From Devosia indica (GTDB lineage Bacteria; Pseudomonadota; Alphaproteobacteria; Rhizobiales; Devosiaceae), in contig NZ_PYVZ01000008.1 in assembly GCF_003056405.1 (NCBI RefSeq), positions 1 through 64,000 on the forward strand: DNA of 64,000 bases, given 5' to 3'. The notes beneath the pieces are model-generated. The model worked only from the letters and a program-made list of their open reading frames with translations. It searched no databases and was not told where the DNA came from. Positions 53,258 to 62,520 of this stretch are shown here, piece after piece (the first letter of the stretch is position 1; the number at the start of each line of letters is the position of its first letter). A program made the translations under genes and the position numbers.

Positions 53258-54493
53258 TCAATGCGGCCGCGTCTCCTCCCCCCAAACCAGTAGCACAAGC
53301 CCTGAAACCAGCATGGCAACGGCCACAAACCAGAAGGCCGCTTCGATCTGGCCCATGAGGTTGGCGGCGAGGGCAAAGCCAAGCGCACCGATGGCATAGC
53401 CCAGATCGCGCCAGAAACGGTAGATGCCGATGGCCGATCCGCGCCAGGCGGGAGCGGCGATGTCCGCCACAGCCGCCGAAAGATTGGGATAGAGCAACGC
53501 CATCCCGAGGCCGGAAACCGCCGCCGAAAAGGACCACCAGGCAATGCCTTCTCCGAGCACCATTAAGGCAACACCCGCGCCACAGATCCACATGCCCAAG
53601 ACATTGGGCCAGTGACGGCCGACCTTGTCCGAGAGCGGCCCGGTAACCAGTTGCGAGCCACCCCAGACCACACCATACATCCCCACCACCCAGCCGATTT
53701 CCGGCAGGCTCAGGCCACGGGAGAACAGGAAGACCGGGTAGATGACCCAGACCAGCGCATCGACGAATTTTTCGACGAGACCCGCCTGTGAGATCGCCGC
53801 AAGCCTGCGGTCGCGCCAGGACATCAGGGTGAAGACCTGCCAGGTGGAGAGGGGCGCAGTCGCAGCAGCGAATTTCGCTTCGGCATGGGCCCAAGGAAGC
53901 GTGTCGCGGACAAAGAAGGCCGAGAGGAAAAGACCAAGACCGATAACGATCAGGCCGAAGGCCAGAAGGCCCTCGCGCGGCCCCATAATGGTGGCAGCAT
54001 AACCGGTGATGATGCCGGCAAGCGCCACCCCGACATAGCCGGCAAACTCATTGAGCCCGATCACCACGCCCCGCTGATTGGCCCGGGTGAGGTCGAGTTT
54101 TGAGGTCTGTGCCATGGACCAGCAAAGCCCCTGATTGACGCCCAGCAATACGGTCGCAGCGACGATCCAGTTCCAGTCGGGGGCCAGGGCGATCATCACC
54201 GGAATGGGGAGCGCCACCAGCCAGCCAAGCACCAGCACCTTCTTGCGCCCCACCCGCTCGGACAGGCGCCCGGCCACGAAGTTGAGCACGCCCTTGACCA
54301 CGCCGAAGGCGATGACGAAGGCCGACAGGAGCACGAAGGAGCCCCGCTCCAGCCCGAACTCGCTTTCGGCCAGTGCGGGAACCACCGTTCGGGTCATGCC
54401 GATGGCAAAGCCGACCAGCAGCACCTGAACGAGCTGATGAACGAATTGGCTGCGGTTTTCAGCAATGCCGAACTGATGCGTGATAGCTGTCAT
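53258..54493 (-). CDS. MFS transporter
   Basis: A 411-residue major-facilitator protein with twelve predicted membrane segments. The cytoplasmic loop motif between segments 2 and 3 reads GRLSERVGRKKVLVLG, and its counterpart in the second half is GPLSDKVGRHWPNVLG. MTAITHQFGIAENRSQFVHQ forms the N-terminus. It lies 6 bases behind a persulfide-dioxygenase-like gene and so probably exports a sulfur compound, for example sulfite or thiosulfate, or takes one up. Substrate not shown by sequence. Confidence 0.87.
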   Translation of the reverse strand: MTAITHQFGIAENRSQFVHQLVQVLLVGFAIGMTRTVVPALAESEFGLERGSFVLLSAFVIAFGVVKGVLNFVAGRLSERVGRKKVLVLGWLVALPIPVMIALAPDWNWIVAATVLLGVNQGLCWSMAQTSKLDLTRANQRGVVIGLNEFAGYVGVALAGIITGYAATIMGPREGLLAFGLIVIGLGLFLSAFFVRDTLPWAHAEAKFAAATAPLSTWQVFTLMSWRDRRLAAISQAGLVEKFVDALVWVIYPVFLFSRGLSLPEIGWVVGMYGVVWGGSQLVTGPLSDKVGRHWPNVLGMWICGAGVALMVLGEGIAWWSFSAAVSGLGMALLYPNLSAAVADIAAPAWRGSAIGIYRFWRDLGYAIGALGFALAANLMGQIEAAFWFVAVAMLVSGLVLLVWGEETRPH

Positions 54494-54499
54494 TGCGCT

Positions 54500-55228
54500 T
54501 TAGCTGCGGCCAGCGTTGAGGGCGCGGGTTTGAGCCGCACCGGGCGGGGGCGGCGGTATGTCGGCGACCATTGCGGCAATGAAATCGGCCTCGTTCTCGA
54601 TGGCAAAGGCCGTATTGAAGCGGCGCTCGAAGCCTATGGTCGAGGAGGGCTTGCCCGATAGCTTGCGCCCGCACACCGAGCCCGAAAACGCACCGGGCAG
54701 GACTTCGAGATGATCGGGAAGAGATTTGAGCCGCTGGGCGCTGGCAAAGAGATTACGCGCGCCCTCCTTGGCGCTGCTGGCCAGTTCGGTGCGCCCAAGG
54801 TCCCCAACCATCAGGGTATGGCCGGTCACCACGAACCAGGGCTCGTTCGTCCGTGTCCGGTCGGTGACCAGCAGGGAGATGTGCTCGGGCGTATGGCCCG
54901 GCGTGTGCATGACCGTCAGCGTGACATTGCCCAGTTCGAGCACATCGCCCTCGGCAACAGCGTGATAGTCGAAGGCCACGTCAGCGCTGTCATGCAGCAC
55001 ATATTTGCCGCCCGACGCTGCCGCCAGCTCACGGCCGGTCGAGATATGGTCGGCATGGACATGGGTGTCGATGACATAAAGGATCTTCATACCGGTCTGC
55101 TCGGCCGCCTCCAGATAGGGCGCGATGGGGCCGATGGGATCAATGACGGCACCGGAGGCCTTGCCGCCACAGCCGAGAAGATAAGAGGCACCGACCGGGT
55201 CGGTGTGCAGGAACTGACGAACGATCAT
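54500..55228 (-). CDS. Persulfide-dioxygenase-like metallo-beta-lactamase protein
   Basis: A 242-residue MBL-fold protein of the ETHE1/Blh (persulfide dioxygenase) type. Metal motif THVHADH has H56, H58, D60 and H61; HTPGHTPEHIS supplies the next histidine and TGHTLMVGDLGRTEL the bridging aspartate. These enzymes oxidise glutathione persulfide to sulfite with an iron centre. The ATG at 55228 begins the conserved MIVRQFLHTDPVGASYLLG; an in-frame start 36 bases upstream overlaps the operator. Divergent from an ArsR-rhodanese regulator and followed by an MFS gene. Confidence 0.87.
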   Translation of the reverse strand: MIVRQFLHTDPVGASYLLGCGGKASGAVIDPIGPIAPYLEAAEQTGMKILYVIDTHVHADHISTGRELAAASGGKYVLHDSADVAFDYHAVAEGDVLELGNVTLTVMHTPGHTPEHISLLVTDRTRTNEPWFVVTGHTLMVGDLGRTELASSAKEGARNLFASAQRLKSLPDHLEVLPGAFSGSVCGRKLSGKPSSTIGFERRFNTAFAIENEADFIAAMVADIPPPPPGAAQTRALNAGRS

Positions 55229-55265
55229 TGCAGGGTCTTTCCTTGACAAGGCGGCCAAAGCCATT

Positions 55266-55287
55266 CATTCAATAATTCTGTTGAATG
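55266..55287. promoter_or_regulatory. Operator dyad CATTCAA-N8-TTGAATG
   Basis: A perfect 7+7 dyad midway between the two divergent starts at 55228 and 55310. AT-rich palindromes of this shape are the binding sites of ArsR/BigR-type repressors, so the adjacent regulator likely represses both transcripts through it. Confidence 0.7.
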
Positions 55288-55309
55288 TGATAATAACATG
55301 TGACCGGCC

Positions 55310-55981
55310 ATGTCAAGCACCACACCCAAGCGCGCCGTTTTCGCCCAATTCGCCCAAACGGCCAAAACCCTTGGTCACCCGGCCCGGATCGAAATCATCG
55401 AACTGCTGGCGCAGGGCGAGCGCAGCGTCGAGGCCCTTGCCGAGCGCGCGGACCTATCCATTGCCACGACCTCCCAGCATCTGCAGACGCTCAAGCGCGC
55501 CGGGCTGGTCAGCGCCAGGCGGGATGGCAAATTCATTCTCTATTCGGTGGCGGGAGACGCGGTGATGACGCTGCTGTCGGGGCTCAGAGTGGTGAGCGAA
55601 CAGCACAATGCCGAGATGGACCGCATCGTGCGGGGCTATTTCAACCAGCGTGACGCCATGGAGCCGGTCTCACGCACCGAACTGCTCGAACGCGCGCGAT
55701 CCGGACTGGTGACGGTACTGGATGTGCGCCCGGCGGATGAGTATGCGGCCGGGCACATACCGGGGGCCAACAATATTCCGCTTGCCGAACTCGAGCAGCG
55801 GATCGGCGAACTGGGCCGGACCCGCGAAATTATCGCCTATTGCCGCGGCCCCTATTGTGTTTATGCCTTCGAGGCGGTGGCTGCCCTGCGTCAGGCCGGA
55901 TACGAGGCCCGCAGGCTGGAGGACGGCCTGCCGCAATGGCGCGCCGCCGGGCTGGAAATTGCGCAAGGCGACAGGCCCTAG
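55310..55981 (+). CDS. ArsR-type regulator fused to rhodanese domain
   Basis: A 223-residue fusion. Residues 10-105 form an ArsR winged helix (LGHPARIEIIELLAQGERSV, SIATTSQHLQTLKRAGLVSA). Residues 120-220 form a rhodanese (LDVRPADEYAAGHIPGANNI) with active-site loop AYCRGPYC. The only two cysteines of the whole protein are C178 and C183 in that loop, and the ArsR half has none. It probably senses persulfide through the rhodanese part and controls the divergent sulfur-oxidation genes by the dyad at 55266-55287. Ends before a strong hairpin shared with rpmJ. Confidence 0.9.
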   Translation: MSSTTPKRAVFAQFAQTAKTLGHPARIEIIELLAQGERSVEALAERADLSIATTSQHLQTLKRAGLVSARRDGKFILYSVAGDAVMTLLSGLRVVSEQHNAEMDRIVRGYFNQRDAMEPVSRTELLERARSGLVTVLDVRPADEYAAGHIPGANNIPLAELEQRIGELGRTREIIAYCRGPYCVYAFEAVAALRQAGYEARRLEDGLPQWRAAGLEIAQGDRP

Positions 55982-56027
55982 CAGCAAGGTCTCCGGCAAA
56001 CGGCCTTATTCATTCCCCCCCAACGCA

Positions 56028-56057
56028 ACAAGGCCCGCAGTTTCGTGCGGGCCTTGT
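56028..56057. terminator. Bidirectional terminator hairpin
   Basis: ACAAGGCCCGCA pairs perfectly with TGCGGGCCTTGT around GTTTCG. It lies between the rightward ArsR-rhodanese gene and the leftward rpmJ and can serve both; T tracts are short on either side. Confidence 0.78.
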
Positions 56058-56084
56058 CGAAGTCAAATCAGTGGAGCGAAGCGC

Positions 56085-56210
56085 TTAGCCCTGGCGGGCC
56101 TTGAAGCGCTTGTCCACCTTGTTGATGATGTAAACGCGGCCGCGACGGCGGACGAGCTTGTTCGCGCGGTGGCGAGTCATCAACGCCTTCAGCGAGTTGC
56201 GGATCTTCAT
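56085..56210 (-). CDS. rpmJ: 50S ribosomal protein L36
   Basis: A 41-residue basic protein that stabilises the large ribosomal subunit. The sequence [20 protein letters not shown], followed by [20 protein letters not shown] and a final G, is the cysteine-free L36 form that lacks the zinc ribbon ligands and is standard in alphaproteobacteria. It stands alone with its own terminator. The ATG at 56210 is the only possible start. Confidence 0.95.
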   Translation of the reverse strand: MKIRNSLKALMTRHRANKLVRRRGRVYIINKVDKRFKARQG

Positions 56211-56365
56211 CTTACTAATCCTCGGTCAAACAAAAGGGGCGGCAAGGCGCCCGAAAACTGGCCTCTACATAAGGAAACCGAACCCGGCTGTCAACGCGCA
56301 ATCGCGTGGCTTTCCCCCATTGCACAGTCGTTAACGCGGCAGTTATCGGCAAGGCCTATTCTGGT

Positions 56366-56896
56366 ATGGAACAGAGTTCAGAATCGCCTCCCATGCCCAG
56401 CGAACAGATCACCAAATCCGGCATCTTGATCATCGACCCGCAGGCCAATATGGCCGCGCTGGTCGCCACCATGCTGCGCGGCCTGAAACGCCGCGACATC
56501 CGCGAAGCCTATGACGCCAACCAGGCGCAGGTCGAGCTTAAACGCCGCCCGTTCGAAATTATCATCATCGATGACGGGCTTGCCAAGCCAGGCGCCATTG
56601 ACCTGGTGCGGCGCCTGCGCGCCAATGCCGAATGCATCAACCGGCTGACCCCCATCATCATGATGTCGGCCGCGCCCGACGCCACCCGTATTGCCGCGGC
56701 GCGCGATGCGGGGGTCACCGAATTCCTGCGCAAGCCGTTCGCCGCCAACCACCTCAAGACGCGGCTCGACAGCATTGCCGCCAATCCCCGGCCCTTCGTC
56801 GAGGCCGGCGGCTATGCGGGGCCGGACCGGCGACGGCAGGCCAAGGATGTCGGTGCGGCCGACCGGCGCAGCCAGCATGAGCCGGACGAGGTCTGA
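56366..56896 (+). CDS. Single-domain response regulator receiver protein
   Basis: A 176-residue receiver protein. It has D24 (ILIIDPQANM) in the acidic pocket, the phospho-acceptor aspartate at 69-70 (IIIIDDG), S101 (MMSAAP) and K123 (LRKPFAANHL). There is no output domain, only a C-terminal basic tail (GPDRRR, DRRSQ) of a type shared by small alphaproteobacterial receivers. It probably passes phosphate to or from a partner or binds a target protein. I use the ATG at 56366; a second in-frame ATG lies at 56393. Convergent with oppF. Confidence 0.83.
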   Translation: MEQSSESPPMPSEQITKSGILIIDPQANMAALVATMLRGLKRRDIREAYDANQAQVELKRRPFEIIIIDDGLAKPGAIDLVRRLRANAECINRLTPIIMMSAAPDATRIAAARDAGVTEFLRKPFAANHLKTRLDSIAANPRPFVEAGGYAGPDRRRQAKDVGAADRRSQHEPDEV

Positions 56897-56913
56897 CCCC
56901 GTCCGGACAGATC

Positions 56914-57933
56914 TCAGGCTTCGGCCAGAGCGGCCTTTTCGGCCTCGATCTCGCGCCAGCGGATGCAGGCGACCAACCGGCCATTCTCAAGGGTTTCGAG
57001 CGGTGGCCTTGTTTCGGCACATTGCGGCTGGGCATGCCGGCATCGGGTGCGGAAGGTGCAGCCCGAAGGCGGATTGATCGGAGAAGGAATTTCCCCCTTC
57101 AGCGCATCGATATTGCGTTGCCGCGCCAGCTTGGGGTCGGGGATCGGCACCGCGGTCAGCAAGGCTGTGGTGTAGGGGTGCTTGGGATCCTCATAGATCT
57201 CGTCGCCGGTTGCCAGCTCCACGATCCGGCCCAGATAGAGCACCAGAATGCGGTCCGAGACATGCCGCACTACGCTCAGATTGTGCGAAATGAAAATCAG
57301 CGTCAGGCCGAACTCGTCCTTGAGCTCGGCGAGCAGGTTGAGGATCTGCGCCTGGATCGAGACATCCAGCGCCGACACAGGCTCGTCGCAAACGATCAGC
57401 TTGGGCTCGGTGATCAGCGCCCGGGCAATGCCGATGCGCTGCGCCTGGCCGCCGGAGAACTCGTGCGGATAGCGATTGATCATCTCGGGCAGCAGGCCGA
57501 CCGACTCCATGATCCGCACCACGCGGGCGCGGCGCTCGGTCTTGTTCATTTCCGGCCGCAGCGTGCGCAGCGGGTCCTCGATGATCTCGCCCACGGTCAT
57601 GCGCGGGTTGAGCGAAGCGAGCGGATCCTGGAAAATGATCTGCAGATCAGCGCGGCGCTTGCGCATTTCCTCGGCAGGCACCCGCGTCAGGTCCTGGCCC
57701 AGCCAGAGCACCTGCCCCTCATCGGGGCTGATCAATTGCAGGATGCAGCGCCCCAGTGTGGACTTGCCACAGCCGCTTTCGCCCACAATGCCCAGGGTTT
57801 CGCCCTGGCGCACATTGAAGTTGATATCGGCCAGCGCGGTGAGGGTCAGCTGCCGCGAGAACAGGCCCGTGGCGATGGAGAAGGTCTTTTTGAGATCGCG
57901 GATCTCGAGCAGATTGGCGGGGGTCTGGTTCAT
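56914..57933 (-). CDS. oppF: Oligopeptide ABC importer ATPase OppF
   Basis: Second ATPase of the oligopeptide importer, 339 residues. Motifs: Walker A GESGCGKST, Q-loop IFQDPLASLNPRMTV, signature FSGGQAQRIG, Walker B LIVCDEPVSALD, switch ISHNLSVV. The C-terminal oligopeptide/dipeptide extension holds the cysteine motif CTFRTRCRHAQPQCAE that binds an iron-sulfur cluster in many members. ATG overlaps the oppD stop (TGATG). Confidence 0.92.
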   Translation of the reverse strand: MNQTPANLLEIRDLKKTFSIATGLFSRQLTLTALADINFNVRQGETLGIVGESGCGKSTLGRCILQLISPDEGQVLWLGQDLTRVPAEEMRKRRADLQIIFQDPLASLNPRMTVGEIIEDPLRTLRPEMNKTERRARVVRIMESVGLLPEMINRYPHEFSGGQAQRIGIARALITEPKLIVCDEPVSALDVSIQAQILNLLAELKDEFGLTLIFISHNLSVVRHVSDRILVLYLGRIVELATGDEIYEDPKHPYTTALLTAVPIPDPKLARQRNIDALKGEIPSPINPPSGCTFRTRCRHAQPQCAETRPPLETLENGRLVACIRWREIEAEKAALAEA

Positions 57934-58919
57934 CAGGCCACCTTTTTCGATTGCAGTGGGCCCTCAAAGAAGCACGCCTTTTCGCGCTCATCCCCCACCG
58001 GGGTCAGCGGCGGGCGCTCTTCCAGGCACCGGTCAAAACAGAAAGCGCAGCGCGGATTGAACGAGCAGCCCTTGGGCAGATGTTCAAGGCTGGGTGGCAG
58101 GCCCTGGATTGGGTCGAGCCGCGCGGCGCGATGCGCGATATGCGGGGTCGAATGCAACAGGCCCAGCGTATAGGGGTGGCGCGGATCGTAGAACAGGTCG
58201 TCGACCTTACCCTTTTCGACGGCGCGACCGCCATACATCACCATCATGCGGTCGGCCACGCCCGCAACCACGCCCAGATCATGCGTGATCATCACCAGCG
58301 AGGTGCCGAAGTCCTCGGTCAGTGTCTTGAACAGGTCCAGCATCTGCGCCTGCACGGTCACATCGAGCGCCGTGGTCGGCTCGTCCGCAATCAGGATCTT
58401 GGGCTGGCACAACAGCGCCATCGCGATCATCACGCGCTGCCGCATGCCCCCGCTCATCTCGTGCGGATAGGCATTGGCACGCTTGGCCGGTTCGGGGATG
58501 CCGACCCGCTCGAGCATTTCGATCGTCGTCATCTCGGCCTTGCGCGTGTCAAAGCCGCGATGCTTGACCAGCACCTCGGAAAGCTGCGTCTTGATCTTGA
58601 GGCTGGGATTGAGCGAGGTCATCGGATCCTGGAAGATCATGGCGATGTCCTTGCCGCGATAGGCATCGAGCCGCGACGGCGCCATGCCGAGCAGGTTGAC
58701 ATCACCCAGCACGGCCTTGCCGGTGGCCCGGCCGTTCTTGGCCAACAGGCCCATGATCCCGAGAAAGGCCTGGCTTTTGCCCGAGCCGCTTTCGCCCACC
58801 ACGGCCAGGGTCTCCCCCGCCCGAAGGTCGAAATTCATCTCGCGCACAGCCTGCACCTCGGTATCGTGCAAGGCGAAGGTGACCGACAGGTCCTGGATGG
58901 AAAGTACGTAATCGGACAT
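57933..58919 (-). CDS. oppD: Oligopeptide ABC importer ATPase OppD
   Basis: First ATPase of the importer, 328 residues. Walker A is GESGSGKSQ, the variant normal for OppD, then Q-loop IFQDPMTSLNPSLKI, signature MSGGMRQRV, Walker B ILIADEPTTALD, switch ITHDLGVV and the C-terminal cysteine motif CSFNPRCAFCFDRC. The ATG at 58919 is used; the frame upstream overlaps oppC and is not conserved. Confidence 0.92.
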   Translation of the reverse strand: MSDYVLSIQDLSVTFALHDTEVQAVREMNFDLRAGETLAVVGESGSGKSQAFLGIMGLLAKNGRATGKAVLGDVNLLGMAPSRLDAYRGKDIAMIFQDPMTSLNPSLKIKTQLSEVLVKHRGFDTRKAEMTTIEMLERVGIPEPAKRANAYPHEMSGGMRQRVMIAMALLCQPKILIADEPTTALDVTVQAQMLDLFKTLTEDFGTSLVMITHDLGVVAGVADRMMVMYGGRAVEKGKVDDLFYDPRHPYTLGLLHSTPHIAHRAARLDPIQGLPPSLEHLPKGCSFNPRCAFCFDRCLEERPPLTPVGDEREKACFFEGPLQSKKVA

Positions 58920-58920
58920 G

Positions 58921-59841
58921 TCAGCGGTCCTTGGGGTCGAGCGCGTCGCGCAGGCCGTCGCCGACATAGGTCAGGCAGAACAGCAGCGACACCAGAATGA
59001 TGCCGGGATAGATCAGCATCCAGGGCGTCACCTCGGCCACCGGCGCACCGGTGGAGATCAGCGTGCCCAGCGAGGTCTGGGGTTCCTGGATACCCAGGCC
59101 CAGATAAGAGAGGAAACTCTCCACGATGATGATCTCGGGAATGGTCAGCGTGGCATAGATCACCACCGGCCCGGTCAGGTTCGGCACGATATGGCGGAAG
59201 ATGATGGTCCAGGGCTTGGCACCGCCCGCCCGCGCCGCTTCCACGAACTCCTTTTCCTTAAGCGTCAGCGTCTGGCCGCGCACGATGCGGGCCATGGTCA
59301 GCCATTCGATCGCCCCGATGCCCACGAACAGCAGGATCGGATTGCGGCCGAAAATCACGACCAGGATGATGACAAACAGGATATAGGGCAGCGCATAGAG
59401 CATATCGACGATACGCATCATCACCGCATCGACCCGGCCGCCGAAATAGCCGGCAATAGCGCCATAGGCGATGCCGATCACCACCGACACGGTGGTGGCC
59501 ACCAGCGCCACGATCAGGCTCATCTGCGTGCCGAACATGGTGCGGGCCAACAGGTCCCGGCCATTGTGGTCGGTGCCGAAATAGTGCCCGGCCTCGAAAT
59601 CGGGGGGCTTGCGGATGCTGGCCCAATCAACCTCGGAATAGCCCCAGGGTACGAAATAGGGCCCCACAAAGGCAAACAGCACAATGGCGGCCAGCACGAA
59701 CAGAGACACCATGGCAGCCTTGTTGGCCAGCATGCGCCGGATCGCATCATCGGTCAGCGAGCGACCCTTGGGCGCCTTGAGCGTGCTCAGCTTTTCCGCA
59801 TAGCGGGTGAGCACCTCGTCTTTTTGAGTCAATCCGGCCAT
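58921..59841 (-). CDS. oppC: Oligopeptide ABC importer permease OppC
   Basis: A 306-residue permease with six membrane segments, the first after an N-terminal cytoplasmic stretch (RSLTDDAIRRMLANKAAMVS). Family marks: FGTDHNGRDLLARTMFGTQMSL near 88-109 and the EAA loop EFVEAARAGGAKPWTIIFRHIVPN near 195-218. Ends 1 base before oppD begins. Confidence 0.92.
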   Translation of the reverse strand: MAGLTQKDEVLTRYAEKLSTLKAPKGRSLTDDAIRRMLANKAAMVSLFVLAAIVLFAFVGPYFVPWGYSEVDWASIRKPPDFEAGHYFGTDHNGRDLLARTMFGTQMSLIVALVATTVSVVIGIAYGAIAGYFGGRVDAVMMRIVDMLYALPYILFVIILVVIFGRNPILLFVGIGAIEWLTMARIVRGQTLTLKEKEFVEAARAGGAKPWTIIFRHIVPNLTGPVVIYATLTIPEIIIVESFLSYLGLGIQEPQTSLGTLISTGAPVAEVTPWMLIYPGIILVSLLFCLTYVGDGLRDALDPKDR

Positions 59842-60764
59842 CAGCGGTACCTCACCTTGGGATCGAGCCAGGCATAGACGAGGTCCACGATCAGATTGAG
59901 CGCAATGATCAGCAGCATGTAGAAGAGCGTCGTGCCCAGCACCATGCCGTAGTCGCGATTAAGGGCGGCCTGAATGAAATAGCGGCCGATCCCGGGTAGG
60001 CCGAAGATCTGTTCGACCACAAGCGAGCCGGTGAGCAGATAGGACAGGCCCGGCCCAAGATAGCTGACCACGGGGATCAGGGCCGGCTTGATGGCATGGC
60101 GCGCCAGCACCAGCCGTTCGCCCAGTCCCTTGGAACGGGCGGTCCGCACATAATTGGTGCCCAGCGTCTCGATCATCGAGCCCCGCATCAACCGCGAAAT
60201 GCGCGCCGCGTGGGCCCAGGAGAGCACCGCCACGGGCAGCACCAGATGCGCCCAGCTTCCCGGCACCCAGCCGCCCGCCGGCAGCCAGCGCAGATAGACG
60301 CCGAACCAGAGCTGAAGCAGTGCGCCGATGAGGAAATTGGGGACGATCACGCCGATCATCACCACCAGCACCAGCATGTAATCTGGCCATTTGTTCTTGT
60401 AGACGGCTGCGATCATCCCGGTGATCACGCCGATTGCCGTCGCGATGACGAAGGCGGTCAGCCCCAGTTGCAGCGAGAACGGCATGCCGATCGCCATCAA
60501 CTCGGACACCGAGAAGTCGTAGGACGACATGGACGGTCCCAGATCTCCGCGCAGCACCCCGCCGATATAGAGCAGGTACTGCATGAACAGGGGCTGATCG
60601 AGATTGTAATAGGCGCGGACATTGGCCAGCACTTCGGGCGGAAGTGGCCGGTCGGAGTCGAACGGCCCGCCCGGGGCGGCGCGCAGAATGAAGAAGCAGA
60701 CGGTAACGGCGATAAAGGCGATCGGCAGCGCCGAAAGCACGCGCCGCGTTGCATAGCGCAGCAT
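59841..60764 (-). CDS. oppB: Oligopeptide ABC importer permease OppB
   Basis: A 307-residue permease of the OppB/DppB family. It shows RVLSALPIAFIAVTVCFFIL at the start, APGGPF, and the EAA loop NYVRTARSKGLGERLVLARH near 195-214. The ATG at 60764 begins the conserved first segment; an in-frame ATG at 60884 would add 40 residues overlapping the terminator region. Its stop overlaps oppC (TGATG). Confidence 0.91.
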   Translation of the reverse strand: MLRYATRRVLSALPIAFIAVTVCFFILRAAPGGPFDSDRPLPPEVLANVRAYYNLDQPLFMQYLLYIGGVLRGDLGPSMSSYDFSVSELMAIGMPFSLQLGLTAFVIATAIGVITGMIAAVYKNKWPDYMLVLVVMIGVIVPNFLIGALLQLWFGVYLRWLPAGGWVPGSWAHLVLPVAVLSWAHAARISRLMRGSMIETLGTNYVRTARSKGLGERLVLARHAIKPALIPVVSYLGPGLSYLLTGSLVVEQIFGLPGIGRYFIQAALNRDYGMVLGTTLFYMLLIIALNLIVDLVYAWLDPKVRYR

Positions 60765-60893
60765 TTTCTCTAGGGACCTGAGCGAGCAGAGCGACGCGGC
60801 CACTGGCCGACGGCTGGCTGCCCTCGAATAATCTTGAACGTACGAACCCGTACAGCGGTCACCGGCAATGTCGATGCATCGCACTATGCCGGA

Positions 60894-60930
60894 GAAGAAA
60901 GAGTCCGGCCGCCCGCTGGGGCGACCGGAC
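60894..60930 (-). terminator. Terminator or attenuator after oppA
   Basis: On the minus strand GTCCGGTCGCCC pairs with GGGCGACC-like sequence of the other arm (60903-60914 with 60919-60930, one G-U pair) around 4 bases, followed by TCTTTCTT. It sits between oppA and oppB, so only part of the transcripts should continue, giving excess receptor. Confidence 0.72.
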
Positions 60931-60945
60931 CGCAGATTGGCCCGA

Positions 60946-62520
60946 TTACTCGGACTTGCTCATCCAGCGGGTGCGATGCACGTCGCGAGCATTGGGGACG
61001 AAGCCCTCAATACGCGGCGAAACGGCATTGCGCGACACATAGAAGGCCAGCGGCAGGGCCGCATAGTCTTCCATGGCGATGGTTTCGGCCTGGGCCAGGA
61101 TCTCGGCGCGAGCCTCAAGATCGAGCTCGGTGGCCGAGTCACGCAGCAACTGGTCGAACTCCGGATTGTTGTAGCGACCATAATTGTACTGGATGTCGCT
61201 ACGCAGCAGTTCGAGCATGTTGATCGGATCGTTGTAATCCATCAGCCAGCCGGCACGGCCGATCGAGTCGAAGTCGTTGTTCTGCAGTGCATCATAGTGC
61301 ACGGCCACTTCGGCATTGGACAGCTCGGTGGTGACGTGGATCTGCTCCCACATCGAGGAAATCGCCACCGCAAGGCGCTGGTGATTGTCGTTGGTGTTGT
61401 AGTTGATCGTGAGCTGCAGCGGATTGTCTGCCGAATAGCCGGCCGCTTCCATCAGCGCGCGGGCTTCTTCAACGCGCTCGCCATAGGGCGTATCGGCCCA
61501 TTCATATTCGAAGGCGTCTTCGACATAGTTAGCCGTGCCGGGCGGGACCCAGGAATAGGCTGCCACTTCGCCCGTACCCCAAAGGTCGGGGCCGATCACT
61601 TCGCGGTTGATCGCCATCGAGATCGCCTTGCGGACATTGACGTCCTGCAGCTTCTCGGCGTTCTGGTTCATCACGTAGTAGTGCACGCCCTGGAAGGCGG
61701 CAACGGCTGCGTCTTCACCCAGCGCGGTCACCTGATCGGCCGGGAAGTCGGTCAGGATATCGAACTCGCCGGCACGGTAGCGGTTAACCGCAGCGGTCAG
61801 GTCGTCGAGCGCGTAGTACATGACCTCTTCGATCTGCACGTTTTCCGCGTCGTGATAGCTTTCGGACTTGACCGACTTGATGTGCGAACCGGGCACCCAT
61901 TCGACCGGGGTGTAGGGACCATTGCCTACAATGTTCTCGGGCTGGATCCAGTCGTCGCCGAACTCTTCCACCACGTGCTGCGGCACGGGATAGGCGGTGT
62001 AGTGCGTCAGCGCGCCCAGGAAGAACGGCGCCGGATTTTCCAGCGTGATCTCAAGCGTCTTGTCGTCGATAGCGGTAACGCCGAGCTCGCTCAGCTCCAT
62101 CTCGCCGGCATTGACGGCCTCGGCATTCTTGATCGGGTACTGCAGATAGGCGTAGCCGGCTGCGGTTTCCGGATTCATCAGGCGCTGGAAGGCGAAGACG
62201 AAATCACCAGCGGTCACCGGCTCGCCATCGGACCACACCGAATCTTCGCGGATCTTGAAGGTGTAGACCAGGCCGTCCTCGGACACTTCATAGGACTCGG
62301 CAGCACCCAGGATCGGTGCGCCTTCGGCATCTTCGGTCATCAGGCCTTCGATATAGTCGCCGACAATCCGGTTTTCCCAGTCGCCGGAAACGCGATGCGG
62401 ATCGAGCGAAGCGGGCTCGCCACCATTCATCATGTGCAGGGTCTGTGCCTGCACGGCGCCGAAGCTCAAGCTGAACACGCTGGCCAGCGCAACGGCCTTA
62501 AGGGCTGTTGTGAATTTCAT
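60946..62520 (-). CDS. oppA: Oligopeptide-binding protein OppA
   Basis: Periplasmic peptide receptor of 524 residues with a Sec signal (MKFTTALKAVALASVFSLSF, cleavage near AVQAQ). It matches the OppA group within family 5: EPASLDPHRVSGDWENRIVG, DGLVYTFKIREDSVWSDGEP, FAFQRLMNPETAAGYAYLQY, GELGV-like region and IVGNGPYTPVEWV. CAAGGAGATGGGACGATA precedes the ATG. First gene of the leftward operon oppA-oppB-oppC-oppD-oppF. Takes up peptides and in cell-wall recyclers also murein peptides. Confidence 0.93.
   Translation of the reverse strand: MKFTTALKAVALASVFSLSFGAVQAQTLHMMNGGEPASLDPHRVSGDWENRIVGDYIEGLMTEDAEGAPILGAAESYEVSEDGLVYTFKIREDSVWSDGEPVTAGDFVFAFQRLMNPETAAGYAYLQYPIKNAEAVNAGEMELSELGVTAIDDKTLEITLENPAPFFLGALTHYTAYPVPQHVVEEFGDDWIQPENIVGNGPYTPVEWVPGSHIKSVKSESYHDAENVQIEEVMYYALDDLTAAVNRYRAGEFDILTDFPADQVTALGEDAAVAAFQGVHYYVMNQNAEKLQDVNVRKAISMAINREVIGPDLWGTGEVAAYSWVPPGTANYVEDAFEYEWADTPYGERVEEARALMEAAGYSADNPLQLTINYNTNDNHQRLAVAISSMWEQIHVTTELSNAEVAVHYDALQNNDFDSIGRAGWLMDYNDPINMLELLRSDIQYNYGRYNNPEFDQLLRDSATELDLEARAEILAQAETIAMEDYAALPLAFYVSRNAVSPRIEGFVPNARDVHRTRWMSKSE

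Noticed and set aside
56914..58919. Gene duplication of the two Opp ATPases as a recent event
   Set aside because: OppD and OppF differ throughout apart from catalytic motifs, as in all opp/dpp operons; this is ancient family structure.
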